A DNA stretch of 64,000 nucleotides, taken from Tricholoma matsutake. Taxonomy: Eukaryota; Basidiomycota; Agaricomycetes; Agaricales; Tricholomataceae. The DNA is taken from NCBI GenBank assembly GCA_026075535.2, contig AP026545.1, positions 4,216,001-4,280,000 on the forward strand, given 5' to 3'. The translations under genes and the position numbers were made by a program. The notes under the pieces were generated by a model. It saw nothing but the letters and a program-made list of their open reading frames with translations. It was not told where the DNA came from and did no database searches. Shown here piece by piece: positions 32,232 to 44,029 of this stretch. Every line of letters starts with the position of its first letter. Positions within the stretch are counted from its first letter, which is position 1.

Positions 32232-33419
32232 AGGTATTATTTGGGTTTTGCTTGTGTTGAATTGGGCTCCTGCAGTAAGGCACCAACAGTCAAGAATTCA
32301 GGTCAGGTCAGTTAGGGAGTCGTCTTTCGTCAGGAAAGTTGTTGTATCATCTGCAAACAGTGTCGCAAAGAGTTTCTCTTGGGTTCCAGGTATGATAAGA
32401 CCTTGTAGGTTAGATTTCCATAGCATTAGGCTTAGGGGTTCAATTCCTAAGTTAAAGAGGAGACAGGATAGGGGGTCTCCTTGGTGAACTCCTCTCATTA
32501 CTTGAAAATAGGAGCTCAGGCATCCATTTATCATTACTTTGGTCGAGGCGTTCGAGTACAGGTTTTGTACGGTGCATACAAAGTGGTCTGGGATTTTGAA
32601 AGCTTGGAGCATTTTCCACAGGTAGTCGTGTTCTATTTTGTCATATGCTTTGGCTTGGTCAAGGGCGACAATCATACCATTTTCTTCGGTAGCCTTGGCA
32701 TAGTTGAGGACCATTTTGAGGAGCTGAGTCTGTTCCGATATCTGCCTGCCAGGTACAAATCCTGCTTGGCTTTTATGGAGGAGCGTGGGTGCCACTTTTG
32801 CTAGGCGCATCGCAAGGACTTTGGTCATTAGTTTGTAATCGGTATTCAGTAGGGTTATTGGCCTATAATTTTCGATCTCGTTGCGTTCTTTCTTTTTGTA
32901 TATTGGGCACATCCATCCATCAGCAAAATTGGATCCGGGCACTGTTCCGTGTTGTTCTATGTCATTAAAGGCAGCAGTCATGAGGCGAATTATATCAAAG
33001 GGGTTTTCTTCTGATTTGTGTTTGTTTCAGTCTTGGGCAATGGATTTCCACATCTCATAGGTTGCGCCGTCAAGCCCAGCAGCCTTGTCATTATCAGAGA
33101 GTTTCAGAGCATTTTCAACTTCTTCTTCGGTGATTAGGGAGCTCATTACCTGGGCATCAGGGGGGTTAGGCTCGGTGTCAATGTTCCCTAGGGTATCGTG
33201 GATTATGGGGTCCCTTGTTTTGGGGTGTCGGTTTTCACGTCCTTGATTCTGTAGGTCGTCATGGTATAGTCTGGCTAGTTCAGCCATGCGCTGTGAGTTT
33301 TTCTCATGTGTTTCAGTGTTTTGGTTCTCGTTGTTTAGGTTGTTCGTAGGTTTCTTAAGTGCATATATTATATCCTGAGGTTTGACTTTCTTGTTAGAGC
33401 GGATCCAGTACTTCGACAT
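32232..33419 (-). pseudogene. LINE ORF2, reverse transcriptase palm
   Basis: DNDKAAGLDGATYEMWKSI (about 33095), ENYRPITLLNTDYKLMTKVL (about 32865), HKSQAGFVPGRQISEQTQL, VALDQAKAYDKIEHDYLW, GVHQGDPLSCLLFNLGIEPL and the catalytic FADDTTTFL (about 32340) give the ordered LINE RT blocks. TGA stops at 33027 and 32298 break the frame. The gypsy insertion at 32226 cuts it. Confidence 0.85.
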
Positions 33420-33430
33420 AGTTTCACCCT

Positions 33431-35119
33431 CTAGTTGGTTCTTTACTCTCCCCTAACTTTTTGGTGTCGGTGCCTTTCTAGTTTGGTTATCTTTTTGGTG
33501 AGTTCATGGGTTTGTATTTGGACGCCTTCATCTTGGGGGCCGTTTTGCAGTGTTTTGAGTTGGTCTAGGAGTTTTTGTGCTTCATGGGCCATCTTGGACA
33601 TTGTTTGTTCCCTTTTTCGTGCTTGGCTCATTATTTTGTCTTTGAAGGTAGCATAGGTTGTTTGCGGGTTATTCGTCATAGTTCTTTGCTCAGGTGTGTA
33701 ATTATCTAGGGTTTCAATTGCGGTTTTTCCGGCCTCTCTTACAGTTTTCTTGAAGGTTATATCCTTGTGTATTTTTGGAGATATGGACCATCTGCCTTTT
33801 CCAGTCTTGGGCACGGCACTGTTTACCAGGTTTGTGGATACCATCCAGTGGTCAGCATTGGGGATTCCCGTGGGGTTTATCTCCCACTTTTGCGACCATT
33901 CCAAGAGACTGTTCGTTACGTAGATCCGGTCAATTCAGGAGCGGATTCCAGTGGCAATTTGGTGGAAGGAATATGCTTTAGTGTCGGGGAAGGTTGAGCA
34001 CCAGCCATCACGGAGTCTCAGAGTATGTTTTAGTTCTCTGAGAGTTTTGGGGGATCGGTTCCTTTCCTCGTGCATTGGAAGTCGGTCTATCGCATCTTCG
34101 ACCATGTTAAAGTTGCCTAGCATGACCTGGGGGTGGGGGAGCCGGGGGTTGCTTGTGAGGGATGTATTTATTTTTCCCCAGAAGGTGGCATTTTCTGTTG
34201 GGGAGTTTGGGGCGTATACAGCCAGTACAGTAAGTTTTTTGTCTCTGCTCCAGTTCAGGGTGATGAGGGTGGCTCATCCAGGGATTATATCATGTTGCGC
34301 TACGTTGTCAGTGTTGACGATCGCTTTATTTAGGACTAAAGCGATTCCAGCCTTTTGTGTCAGGTTGGTGGGGTCTGTGGATGCGAGTATTCACAGGTGT
34401 CTGTTGAAAAGGTCTTCAGTTTCTTTTCAGCGGTCCTCATTCATGTGTGATTCTTGGATTGCTAATATTCTGATGTGCTGTTCTCTCACTAGCTGATTGA
34501 CGTGTAGCCATTTTGAGCCCTGACTAGATTGGCCATATCCTTTTATATTTAAAGATGCAGTTTTTAGGCTTGCTCGGGTGTTTTTCCAATGTTTATTCCG
34601 TCTTCGTGCAGCCGGGGGTGTTGGTGGGTGATTCGGTTCTTCTGGTTGTAGGCCGTCCGAGCTTGGGATGTGGTCCCATTGTTCGTCTGGTGGGTCCTCT
34701 CTCTCAGTGTCTGGGTCAGGGTTCCTGTCCAGGGTTTCATTTTCGGTGTTGTTTTCTGGGGGGTGATGTGAGCTTAGGGTAGCCTGCCCGTTGGATGTAG
34801 TTTGGTGCCACATAGGATTTATTCCCAGTGTGGGGGAATTATTTTGCTCATGTAGCGGGTCTGGTTCCCTTGGGTGGTGTCGTGGTCTGCCATTCAGTAT
34901 GGCCCAGCAGTGTGGTCTTGTAGAGTTCCTTTCCTCAGGTGTCTGAGCTGCAGGTGCCTCAGGACTCCTTCCAGGAACTCTCAATGGGAAGCCTGAGGCG
35001 GTACAGTTTTGGTTGTGGTTGTGTGAGGCATGGATGCCTGCACAGGCCTGCCAGGCCGGTTGCACAGGGGTCTTGGGGGGCTGCAGGGGGGCTGAGTTGT
35101 TTGGGTAGCTCAGACCCAT
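33431..35119 (-). pseudogene. LINE ORF2, proline-rich N-terminus and APE-type endonuclease
   Basis: A proline/histidine-rich leader is followed by TASLNIKGYG (about 34560) and ILAIQESHM (the catalytic E). After three stops come LAVYAPNSPTENATFW, QVMLGNFNMVEDAIDR (usual GDFN) and DRIYVTNSL, then PNADHWMVS (usual DH/SDH motif) near 33840. These are apurinic-endonuclease-fold signatures. Stops: TGA at 34427, 34391, 34274 and 33935; TAA at 33443; TAG at 33431. A frameshift to the RT frame lies near 33425. Confidence 0.82.
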
Positions 35120-35318
35120 TTCCGGCAGTTTGGTCAGGCTTCCCCCAGGGCCTGGTGTGTGAGGTCGTTACATTTGCTGTTGGGCAGAAGCCCCACAGCA
35201 AGTGTGTATGCGACCTATGCTTAAGCAGGAGAAAACCACATCCCAAAACATGGTGTTGTGTAGTACATAGGGGTATCATGTTTTATTATGGATGTACAGC
35301 ACGAGTATGTATGTAAGT

Positions 35319-36032
35319 TTACTTTGGATTCTGTTTCCTATGCTTTCGGTTCCCATGGACAGGGGGGTCTGGGATGAGGTGTTCAGGAGAGGGGGTTGGA
35401 CCTTTCCAGTCATCTACATTTGGGAGGGGGCAGTTCTCACTGCCGTGAGTTTCAGCTTTACACCAAACGCATCTGAAGGGGGTGGTGTCTGGGTCTAGTT
35501 GGGTTATTCCATCCATCATAAAGGTGGTTCGACGTATGATTCGTAGCCAGGTTTGATGGGCATTAAGGTTGTTTGTGGCAGGCCTTCCTTGTAGCTGCCA
35601 TATGGGTCGTTCCATGCCATCTACAGTGCGGGGGATGAAGGTAAGGTGGAAGGTGGATAGTGACATCAAGGTCCGTTCTGTAGTGGTTGCGCCGGCGCCC
35701 TGTTTAGCAAGGTGGTTATTGGTAGAGTTTGAGAAGGTGTGGTCATTTATCAGTGTGGTTGTTATTGTGCGTAATGTGTTAACCATATGAGATGGTTCGG
35801 GGGTGACAAAAGGCCCAGTAAAATTGAGGATCACCCATGACTGGGCCTGTGGGTCAATGTTGACAGCGTTGAAAGCAATGCATTGAGAGTTTATCTGGAA
35901 GGCGAAGGTCTGCTGCCAGAGAAGTAGCTGGCTGAGTGGTGCAGGTGAGTTTATTAGTAGGTAGGGGAAGGGTTTGGAGAAGCGGGCTTGTGGGTCAGGG
36001 TTAATGTTTGGAGTGGGGCATGCAACATGAAG
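35319..36032 (-). pseudogene. LINE second gag-like module, C-terminal half
   Basis: WQQTFAFQINSQCIAFNAV (about 35890), WVILNFTGPFVTPEPSH and the cysteine motif CVWCKAETHGSENCPLP followed by WKGP (about 35450) parallel the 42785-44029 ORF (YQQTFAF, WIITDISGSYVT, CDFCKNETHPHYMCPFP, WKGP). The N-terminal half lies on the far side of the copia element (41705-42547). Confidence 0.7.
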
Positions 36033-36293
36033 TGTTGGAGCAGACTATATATGCTGCACAGTGGAAGAGACAACACGTTCCTTACAACCTACCTGGGGTT
36101 TACTTAGACTTACAGCTAGGGTTAGCAGAGGTAAGAACACTATATTCCTACTATAGTACAGGTTCTCCTTATATACATAATAGTAAGGATATCACATGAC
36201 TCCAGAGAAATATGCATATGAAACATGTATCAATATTGGTAATTAATGTGGGAGAATATGCACATGCAACAATATTGGTAATTAATTTCAACA
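36033..36293 (-). repeat. 3' LTR of the copia element
   Basis: 261 bp, TGTTGGAGCAG...TTTCAACA, nearly identical to 41444-41704. Confidence 0.92.
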
Positions 36294-36325
36294 CCCCCCC
36301 TCAAACTGTAAAGCGCTCTAAGCAG

Positions 36326-39300
36326 CTAAGTTTGAACCTCAAAAGTAATTCCGAGAGAGTCTCTAAATTTCCTGAATAGGACGGCGCCAAGGTTCTTTGT
36401 GAACATGTCAGCTGGATTATCACTTCCAGGAATGAAAATGACTGTGACTTTGTCATTTTCTATGCATTCGCGGGTGTAGTGGTAGCGAATGTCTATATGT
36501 TTGGTCCTTCTTTCCTGAACTGGATTTGATCCAATAAAGATGGATCCCTGATTATCAGCGCAGATTGGTACGCGCTTCAGTGTATATCCAAGTTCCTGGA
36601 ATAAGGACTCTATCCACACTATCTGCTGACAAGTGTCGGAGAGAGCCATATATTCGGCTTCTGTGGATGACAGTGCTACAGTTTTTTGTAAACGGGACTG
36701 CCAGCACACAATGCCACTTGCCAGAGTAGCAAAGTAACCCGTTGTAGATCGGCGCTTGAAAGTGTCAGCTGCCCAATCAGAATCTGTGAAGGCCTGCAGC
36801 CCCTCAGATTTCTCTCCATCATAGACTATACTGTACTTCTGGGTTCCCACCAGATAGCGCATTATGTACATTGCTTTGTCTAGATGTTCTTGGCTAGGAT
36901 TAGCCGAGAATTGCAACATCTTGATTACCGCGTAAGCGATATCAGGTCGCGTTCCGAGCATCAGATACAATAAAGATCCGATCACAGACTGATATTTCGA
37001 TCTAAGCGCTGCGTTTGGCGTCGCTGTGTTCTCCGACGGTTTGTAGCCAGTCGGGAGTGGAGTGGGGGCAACTTTGGCATTTGTCATCTCGAACCTCTCG
37101 AGCACTTTGGCGAGATATTCTGTTTGATCGAGTTTGACTTTTGTAGCGGTCTGGGTGATGCGCATGCCTAAGAATTCCGTGACTTTTTCAGTACTACGGC
37201 ACTCCCAATGCTTCAGGCAAGCATTCTTCTTTTCATCCACAAGTTTCTTGTTCTTGCCCATGAACAAGCCATTGTCAACATAGACTAGCGCAATAATGAT
37301 GCTGCCTGTCTTAGGATCCTTGTGTATGAAGATGCCAGCATCGGAGCTGGCGCGCACAAACCCAATGGTGTGCATAAATGCCTCTAGCTCTTTCCACCAT
37401 GCTAGTGAAGCCTGTTTAAGGCCATACAATGCTCGGCATAAGCGCATTACTTTGCGCTCTTTACCCTCAAGTCTGAAACCCTCGGGTTGATCCATATAGA
37501 TCTCCTCATCAAGTTTGCCATATAAAAATGCAGTTTTTACATCTAGACCGGTCATATACATGCCTTCTAGAGACGCAAGGGCAAACATGAGGCGTACAGT
37601 CTCGTAGTGGACTACTGGTGAGAAAATCTCATCAAAGTCAACGCCTTTGACTTGTGAAAAGCCTTTGGCCATGAGTCTGGCTCGTTTTCTTCTGTCCAAT
37701 TTCATGGAGAAAACCCATCTATTTTTGATCGTTTTCCGATCATGTGGAAGATCGACGATATCATAGACTTGTCGCTTGCGAAGAGCCTCTAACTCTTCAC
37801 GACAAGCCTGTTTCCACTCAAGTTGCTGCTGCCGGGGTAGGCGCACAATATCGCGAAATTGGTTTGGAACTAGGCTTTTTCCGCTTGATGGTGTGACTGC
37901 TTTTGATAACAGCCAGCGGATAAGCTCATCTCCACCTTCCTTGGTTATCTTTTTAATATAACCTGCTTCATCCGGTTCCCCCATTGGGTAATCATGTTCT
38001 TGATTATTGGAATCGGGCACACTCTCGTGGGGTGCCGAACTCGGTCCAGCAACCGGTTCTTGCTGTTGAGGTCGTGGTCGTGTTCGGTTATGATCCAAAT
38101 CTTGACCCACAGACTTCTTCCAATATTGATCACGCGCAATGTCTCTCTCTATGTCAGAGGGGAGTCGCTGTTCTCCATAGGTATTGCCGGGACGGTTTGG
38201 GATTTTCCTCTGCCTGCCTGATCGACGGGGCAATTGCTGCCATTCCTGTTGATCTTCACGTCTTGGACGAAAGTCCTCAGTGTTAACTGGAGGCGGCGGA
38301 GGAGGAGCGTTAGTCGCATCGTCATGCACCTTTTGCTCGCTTGGTAAATCATCATCATCATCTTCTAATGATGGAGGAAGGGGCGGATTTTGTGGCGGTA
38401 TAGGGTCATCGCCATCCGTTCCAGATGAGTGGTCATCATCTTCTGGTTCTGGAGGTGGAAAATCACCAAGGTCTGTCTTGGCAGGAGTTTTAGCTCCGGG
38501 ACAGCATGGGAACATCGTTTCATCAAATAGTGCTGTGGCACCAATGAATATTGCGCCATTTTGTCGCATGAAACGATATGCTTTAATGCCATCTTCTACT
38601 CCAAGGTACATCATTAACTCCGATCAAGGAGATAATGTTGTTGGATGTTTTTCCTTTGGTAGATAGACATAAGCACCGCAACCGAAGACCTTCAGATTGT
38701 TTAGATCTGGGCGGACCTTTGTCAGGTCCTCAAAAGGTGTCAGCCATTTCAGGCGCCTTATTGGGGTTCGGTTGTATAAATGTGTTGCATGTTCTATGCA
38801 AAATTCCCACCATGATTGTGGTAGACAAGCGGTGAATCGCAAGGTTTGCGACTTTTCCATTATTGTCCTTATGGCGCGCTCTGCGCACCCATTCTGTTGA
38901 TGAACGTGGGGTGCAGACATCTCTATTTTGATGCCTAAGTCCTTGAGCTGTTTTTGTAGCTCACGATCCTTGAACTCCCCCCCTGGATCGACACGCCAGC
39001 GCTTGATTGTAGCGCCATATTGGGTTTTAGCCATCACTTGAAATTGTCTAATCGCTGCAGCAGCGTCAGATTTCTTTCTGAGACATTGGACCCAAATATG
39101 TGACGTTTTGTCATCAAGAAATACAATGAAGTATTTATGTTTGTGGTACGATAGTACCGGGAGTTCCTTTAGGTCGGAATGTATTAATTCAAAGGATTTG
39201 TCAGCTCGTGAGTCTTACTAGGGAAAAGATTTTGAGGTCATTTTCCCTTCTGCACACCCTGGACATATAATTTTGTCTTTAGGAATAATTAAATTCCTTG

Positions 39301-41227
39301 GGAATTTTATGGTGCTTTTAGGCATTTTCCCTAGCGCCTCTTTGGATGGGTGTCCAAGTCGCCTATGCCAAGTCAAGTAGTCAGCGACATAAATGGTCGC
39401 GACATTAACCTTTTTGGTGCTCAATATATGAGTCCGAGCCCAATAGATCGTGTCATTCCTCCTTAGAGGGACACAATGCATGATTGGGTTTCCATGCTCG
39501 ATAAATGAAATGTGTGTGGAGGAACCACGCACATCACTTCCGTCTTGTAAAAAGACCCCCATTGACATCAATCGAGTATTAATGTCGGGTATGTAGTAGA
39601 TGGGGTATAACCGCGTTTCACGCGTCTCTGACTTCCCATGACATACTACCTGGTGTTTAATGAAGACTGCTCCTTTTCCTACTATATGAGTAGTACCAGT
39701 GGCCATTTGGACCAAGGTAGAGTCCTTTCTCGGTAAAGGCTCGTAAGAAGCGAAATCTTTTATTTCACCAGTGAAGTGTTTTGATGCGCCTGAATCCATG
39801 ATCCAGTCGGCACCTTTCTTACAATCTCCCTTTGCACACATAGCACATATATTAAGATCTAAATAATTCCATGATACATTTAATAGCGGTAAAATTTCAC
39901 ATGAAAAGTTCGCTGTATTCATAGGAATATTAATCTTAGTGCTTGTGGCAGGGAAAAGGACTGACCTGTCATCATACGCCCCTGTATCAAGGGGTTCATC
40001 GACGAGCATTTCGTCGACGGCTTTCCACACTTCCTCATCAGACACCGGAGGTTCAGATCCGAGGGAGACGGTATCGTCTTCTACCTCCTCGATCCTAGAC
40101 TCGGGTTCTGGTTCTATCCTTCTTCTCTTTCCTTCTCGCACCGTCAGGTGCTCTTCCAGCGGTCGCAGATTTTTCGCGCTGTGCGGAAGTTGCATTTGCT
40201 CGAGGGTGTCTCGAGCTTGCTGATATTCGGCATAAACCGAACGAGAGGTAGAGGCCGCGCCCATATATGCCTGTGCAGGCGGTCGGCAGCGAGGATCCCT
40301 TGTGGGAGTGTGTTCGCGTCTTTCGATGCGCTGTATAAGCGGCATCAGCGGTATGATGGTGCCATTACCATTTATGGTGGTATAGGCTTTGGAGGCGAGG
40401 TGGGTATGTTTATCCTTCGGCTTCTCCTCCTTAGTCTTTCTGTCCCCACGTCATCCACGCTTTCGGGATGAGTCTCCGTTGCTGTTTTGCCCTTCTTTGG
40501 GCTGCCATTTGGGGTTTCCCCCTTTGTGTTTAACAGTGGAAAGTTTGTTGGCCTGAGGCTGGCCAGCAGGCTTTCCTACTGCTGTGCGCCTTGAGGCTTC
40601 AGCGACAATGGAGTCCTTGACATGTTTAAATGTCAAGGCGCTAGTAGCGGTCGTGTTAAGGACCGTTGCGGACAAGGAATCGTACTCGCGCGGCATCGCA
40701 GCAAGTAGAATCATTGCTTGCACTAGCTCAGGGATGGCGATGTTAGCAGCCGTAAGGCACTCAAATTTGTCTGCCATTCTAGCAATCTCCGGTGCGGGGT
40801 TCGCAGCTGGGATCTTGATCGCTATTGCGGACCTAAAGTCCGTGAAGACTTGGGAGGGGCCGTCCACACCATAATCGGTGCGGATGAGATCCCACACCTC
40901 CTCAGCAGTGTCCTTTGAGTTGGCACGCTGCTGAATGGAGGGGGCCAGGCGGAGCACTAGGCTACCAATGGCCTGGTCATTTTTGTTGCTCCAGGTCTGG
41001 AGCTTGGCATTAGCATCTGCTACCAAAGTAGCGTTCGTCGCTGTCAAGGGAGGCGCCGGGGGCGGTTTTTGCTCCGCCCCGCTAGTTATTTGCCAGAGGC
41101 CCTGAGACCTGAGCCACGCCTTCATTGAGTCGGCCCATTGAATGTAATTTGATCCGTCGAAAGTTTGAACGAGTTTCTCAAGAGTTGAAGACATGATTTT
41201 GTGGTGGCAGCTGTTAAAAGCGCTCAA
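36326..41227 (-). pseudogene. Copia gag-pol polyprotein with four nonsense codons
   Basis: Single frame. Gag (41227-40451) has FDGSNYIQWADSMKAWLRSQ and the UBN2/RVT-type region DQAIGSLVLRLAPSIQQ. Protease and GAG-pre-integrase (to 39218) have DWIMDSGASKHFTG and LTWHRRLGHPSKEALGKMP with CPGCAEGK. Integrase (39214-38624) has LIHSDLK, VFLDDKTSHIWV and WRVDPGGEF...NGCAERAIRTIME. RT/RNase H (38614-36326, 762 codons) has FDEIFSPVVHYETVRLMFAL, IALVYVDNGLFMG (usual YVDD) and ALSSTEAEYMALSD. Stops: TGA at 40451, TAG and TAA adjacent at 39218 and 39215, TGA at 38624. Each is one C-to-T change from CGA, CAG or CAA. YVDN instead of YVDD is a further defect in the RT active site. Confidence 0.9.
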
Positions 41228-41443
41228 TCAGTCTTTTTACTCAATAAAACACCTTTAACGTTCTAAGGAGAAAACACTCCTTCAGAGTGGTTAACCCTAG
41301 TCAACCTAGGTTTTATGTGCAGCTCACAGGGAGCACAATGCAGCTCACAAAGAGCGCAAGGTTATAATTTGGAGACGATGAAGTCAACGTCGTTCGCAGC
41401 CAATTAAGGCGCGTTCGCGACATGCCCAGCAGGGCCCATAACC

Positions 41444-41704
41444 TGTTGGAGCAGACTATATATGCTGCACAGTGGAAGAGACAACACGTTCCTTACAACC
41501 TACCTGGGGTTTACTTAGACTTACAGCTAGGGTTAGCAGAGGTAAGAACACTATATTCCTACTATAGTACAGGTTCTCCTTATATACATAATAGTAAGGA
41601 TATCACATGACTCCAGAGGAATATGCATATGAAACATGTATCAATATTGGTAATTAATGTGGGAGAATATGCACATGCAACAATATTGGTAATTAATTTC
41701 AACA
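41444..41704 (-). repeat. 5' LTR of the copia element
   Basis: 261 bp with TG...CA ends. The gag ATG lies 217 bp inside it on the minus strand. Confidence 0.92.
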
Positions 41705-42547
41705 CGAAGGTGGTTGCTTCCAGGGAAACCGAAGGACTTGAGGAAAGTCTCTATGTCCTTGCCCAGCTCGGGGTGGTCTTGGGTGAGGCATTGGCTGGCA
41801 CCGAAAGGTATGAGAGCGATGTAGCACTGGTTGGTTTTGTAATTGCTTTAGGGTTGCCTCGTGTAGATTCCCAAAGAGGGTGGCATAGGACAGCATAAAC
41901 TTAGGGAAGCGCTTGGTAGTGTAGGGGATTGGCATGGTGAGTGGCGGTTCGGGCTTCTTCCCAGTCTGGGTGGTCCCATAGTGGGGGTTATGGCACTGGT
42001 TGAAGAGGTTTTCTGTGTCGTGGGTGGCTCCTATCAGTGTCGCAGCCACGGTGGGGCCTTCGTGGGGCGGGCTTGAGTTATCGTCAAGTAGGGTGTACTG
42101 CAGGGGGGTGCACACATTGGGGATTTCACCGTCTTCAAGGTTTTGGTCTTGGAAGGCAGGGGGACAGTATGGGATATAGGGGGTCTTGCACAGTGAGGAG
42201 GTAGTCTTCTTTGGGCTAGCTGAGGGTCGAGCTGGATTGATTATGTGGGCACCTTCAGGTATGCTAGGTGGTCGTTTGTGGAGTAGTTCGTCATCGTCAG
42301 GGGGGGTGTTAAGGGTAATTGTCCGTGGTTGGGCTTTGTGATCATTGCCTTTGACTTTTTTCTTTGGCCGGCTTGAGACAGGACTAGGGTTGCGAGAGAG
42401 TAGTTCTCTGTGGTATTCCAGGTCTGTGACGGTTAATTCGTTACTGGGGGTGCTGTGTAGCACTTCTAGGTGAATTTCGCAGGCCCACTCACGTTGTGAG
42501 GCGTTTGGTGAGCTTGGGGATTGGGTGATTTCTCCTCGAGGGGACAT
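41705..42547 (-). pseudogene. LINE second gag-like module, N-terminal half
   Basis: An open frame from MSPRGEITQSPSSPN (42547) with a long proline/serine-rich leader. Near 41800 a one-base frame change is needed to read IPFGASQCLTQ...LGKDIETFLKS, which parallels IIPYGGGKRLLEENPTLGKD of the first ORF. The copia element interrupts it immediately afterwards at 41705. Confidence 0.65.
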
Positions 42548-42784
42548 TATGGTGTCAGGTCACGTTGGGGGTTGTCTTGGTTTTTGGAGGAGAGTCATAG
42601 TTATACGGAGGCAAGTCTTTGTCATCGTTTCTTTGTTGTTGGAATCATGTGATGTGGGTCATTGGTGACATTTTGGGATAACCGAGTCGTGGCTTACATG
42701 GGTGGTCATACGTCTTTATACATGGGTAGTCTAGTGCTGCTTCGGTATGTAGGGGGGTGTAGGTGTTTACGGAAAAGAACAATT

Positions 42785-44029
42785 TCATAGGTTTCGGGAG
42801 CGTATGTAGTTTCCGTCGCGAGGGGGGTAGCCAGGCTCGTCTCTATAGCCTCTTCCTCCTCGTCTTCCTCTGGTGCCTCGTCCTCCTCTGGTACCTCGTC
42901 CTTCGCCACGGGCATTGAACCGGGGTCGGCGCATGGTCTTTGACTCACGGGCTTGGATAACCTTCTCGGGTATGGGTCCTTTCCATCCTTCGACAAGGGG
43001 GAAGGGGCACATGTAGTGCGGGTGAGTCTCGTTCTTGCAGAAGTCACATCTTCTAATGATTCGGAAAGTTTCGAGAGGAAAGATATGGTCGACGAGGTAG
43101 GAGGCATTCCGGATTGCTTGGGTCCATTCATTGTAGTGGTTATGGTTGGAGGAGATTGGGCGCGCCATCAGCTGCCACACCTCACGGTCTTCTTTGCCAG
43201 GCTCGTGGAGCGTGGTTGTCGTTAGATGGAAAGAGCGTAGTGTATCTTCGACCCTGCCATCGAGGTCTAGGGGGCTGGCGATCTCGGCATAACACCGATC
43301 AACTATGTTCCGGAAGTCTTTGTCGCGGGTGAGGGTGGTCTTGATCGTGGCTAGCGCGGACATTCGGGCATAGTCGTCATTAGTGACGTAGCTACCAGAG
43401 ATGTCTGTGATGATCCAGGACTGTGCTGTCTTGTCGAAGGGGAGGGCGTGGAAGGCAATCTTTTTCTGGCCTCCTTCTTTGCTCGTTTCGAAAGCGAAGG
43501 TCTGTTGGTAGACGAGGTACGACGAGAGTTCTTTCGGGGGGTAGGTGAGGAGTAGGGTGTGGGGTTTCCCAAAGTCGTCAGTGGGGGGGAACTTGGCCTT
43601 AGGCGCGGTGACTCTGATGTTTCCGGAGTTATTGTATTCAAGGGATCTTATGAAGGACTCGATGTCTTTCCCTAAGGTGGGGTTCTCCTCCAAGAGGCGC
43701 TTTCCGCCGCCGTAGGGGATGATAGCGAGGAAGGCGTTGGGGTCGTTTTCAATAGCAGTGACAGTCTCGTTGTGGATGTTCTCAATAAGGGCGTGGTGGG
43801 GGATTACCGTTCGGGGGAAAAGCGCGAAGGTGAAGGGGATGCTTGAGACCTGAGGAGTGGTGGGCTCCTCTCCGCGTTGGTTTGTTTGGAGGTGCGGGTT
43901 AGTGGGCTCGGTGTTTTTCATGGGGTGGTCTGGTGTGGGTGCTGGTGTGGGTGCTGGTGTGGTCTGGGTGGATTGGGAGGGATTGGGTATTTGGCTTGCG
44001 GGTTCTTGGTAGTTCTGAAGATCATCCAT
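42785..44029 (-). CDS. LINE ORF1 (gag-like), intact, 414 aa
   Basis: Presumed RNA-binding ORF1 protein of the LINE. A proline/threonine-rich N-terminus (residues 1-60) is followed by a globular region: FLAIIPYGGGKRLLEENP, LGKDIESFIRSLEYNN, YQQTFAFETSKEGGQKKIAF, SWIITDISGSYVTNDD. The cysteine motif CDFCKNETHPHYMCPFP and WKGP lie at about residues 330-360. The tail is a basic RGG-rich domain (GEGRGTRGGRGTRGRRGGRG), a common RNA-binding signature. It is unbroken, unlike the rest of the LINE. Confidence 0.75.
   Translation of the reverse strand: MDDLQNYQEPASQIPNPSQSTQTTPAPTPAPTPDHPMKNTEPTNPHLQTNQRGEEPTTPQVSSIPFTFALFPRTVIPHHALIENIHNETVTAIENDPNAFLAIIPYGGGKRLLEENPTLGKDIESFIRSLEYNNSGNIRVTAPKAKFPPTDDFGKPHTLLLTYPPKELSSYLVYQQTFAFETSKEGGQKKIAFHALPFDKTAQSWIITDISGSYVTNDDYARMSALATIKTTLTRDKDFRNIVDRCYAEIASPLDLDGRVEDTLRSFHLTTTTLHEPGKEDREVWQLMARPISSNHNHYNEWTQAIRNASYLVDHIFPLETFRIIRRCDFCKNETHPHYMCPFPLVEGWKGPIPEKVIQARESKTMRRPRFNARGEGRGTRGGRGTRGRRGGRGYRDEPGYPPRDGNYIRSRNL

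Larger units (their letters stand above)
36033..41704 (-). mobile_element. Ty1/copia LTR retrotransposon, inserted in the LINE gag-like module
   Basis: LTRs 36033-36293 and 41444-41704, each 261 bp, differ at one position by eye (CCAGAGAAATATG vs CCAGAGGAATATG), so the insertion is young. Flanks are TGAAG and CGAAG, a 5-bp TSD with one mismatch. The polypurine tract TTTGAGGGGGGG (minus strand, 36294-36305) adjoins the 3' LTR. The internal gag-pol is one frame of about 1,630 codons with four premature stops and no frameshift. Confidence 0.93.
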
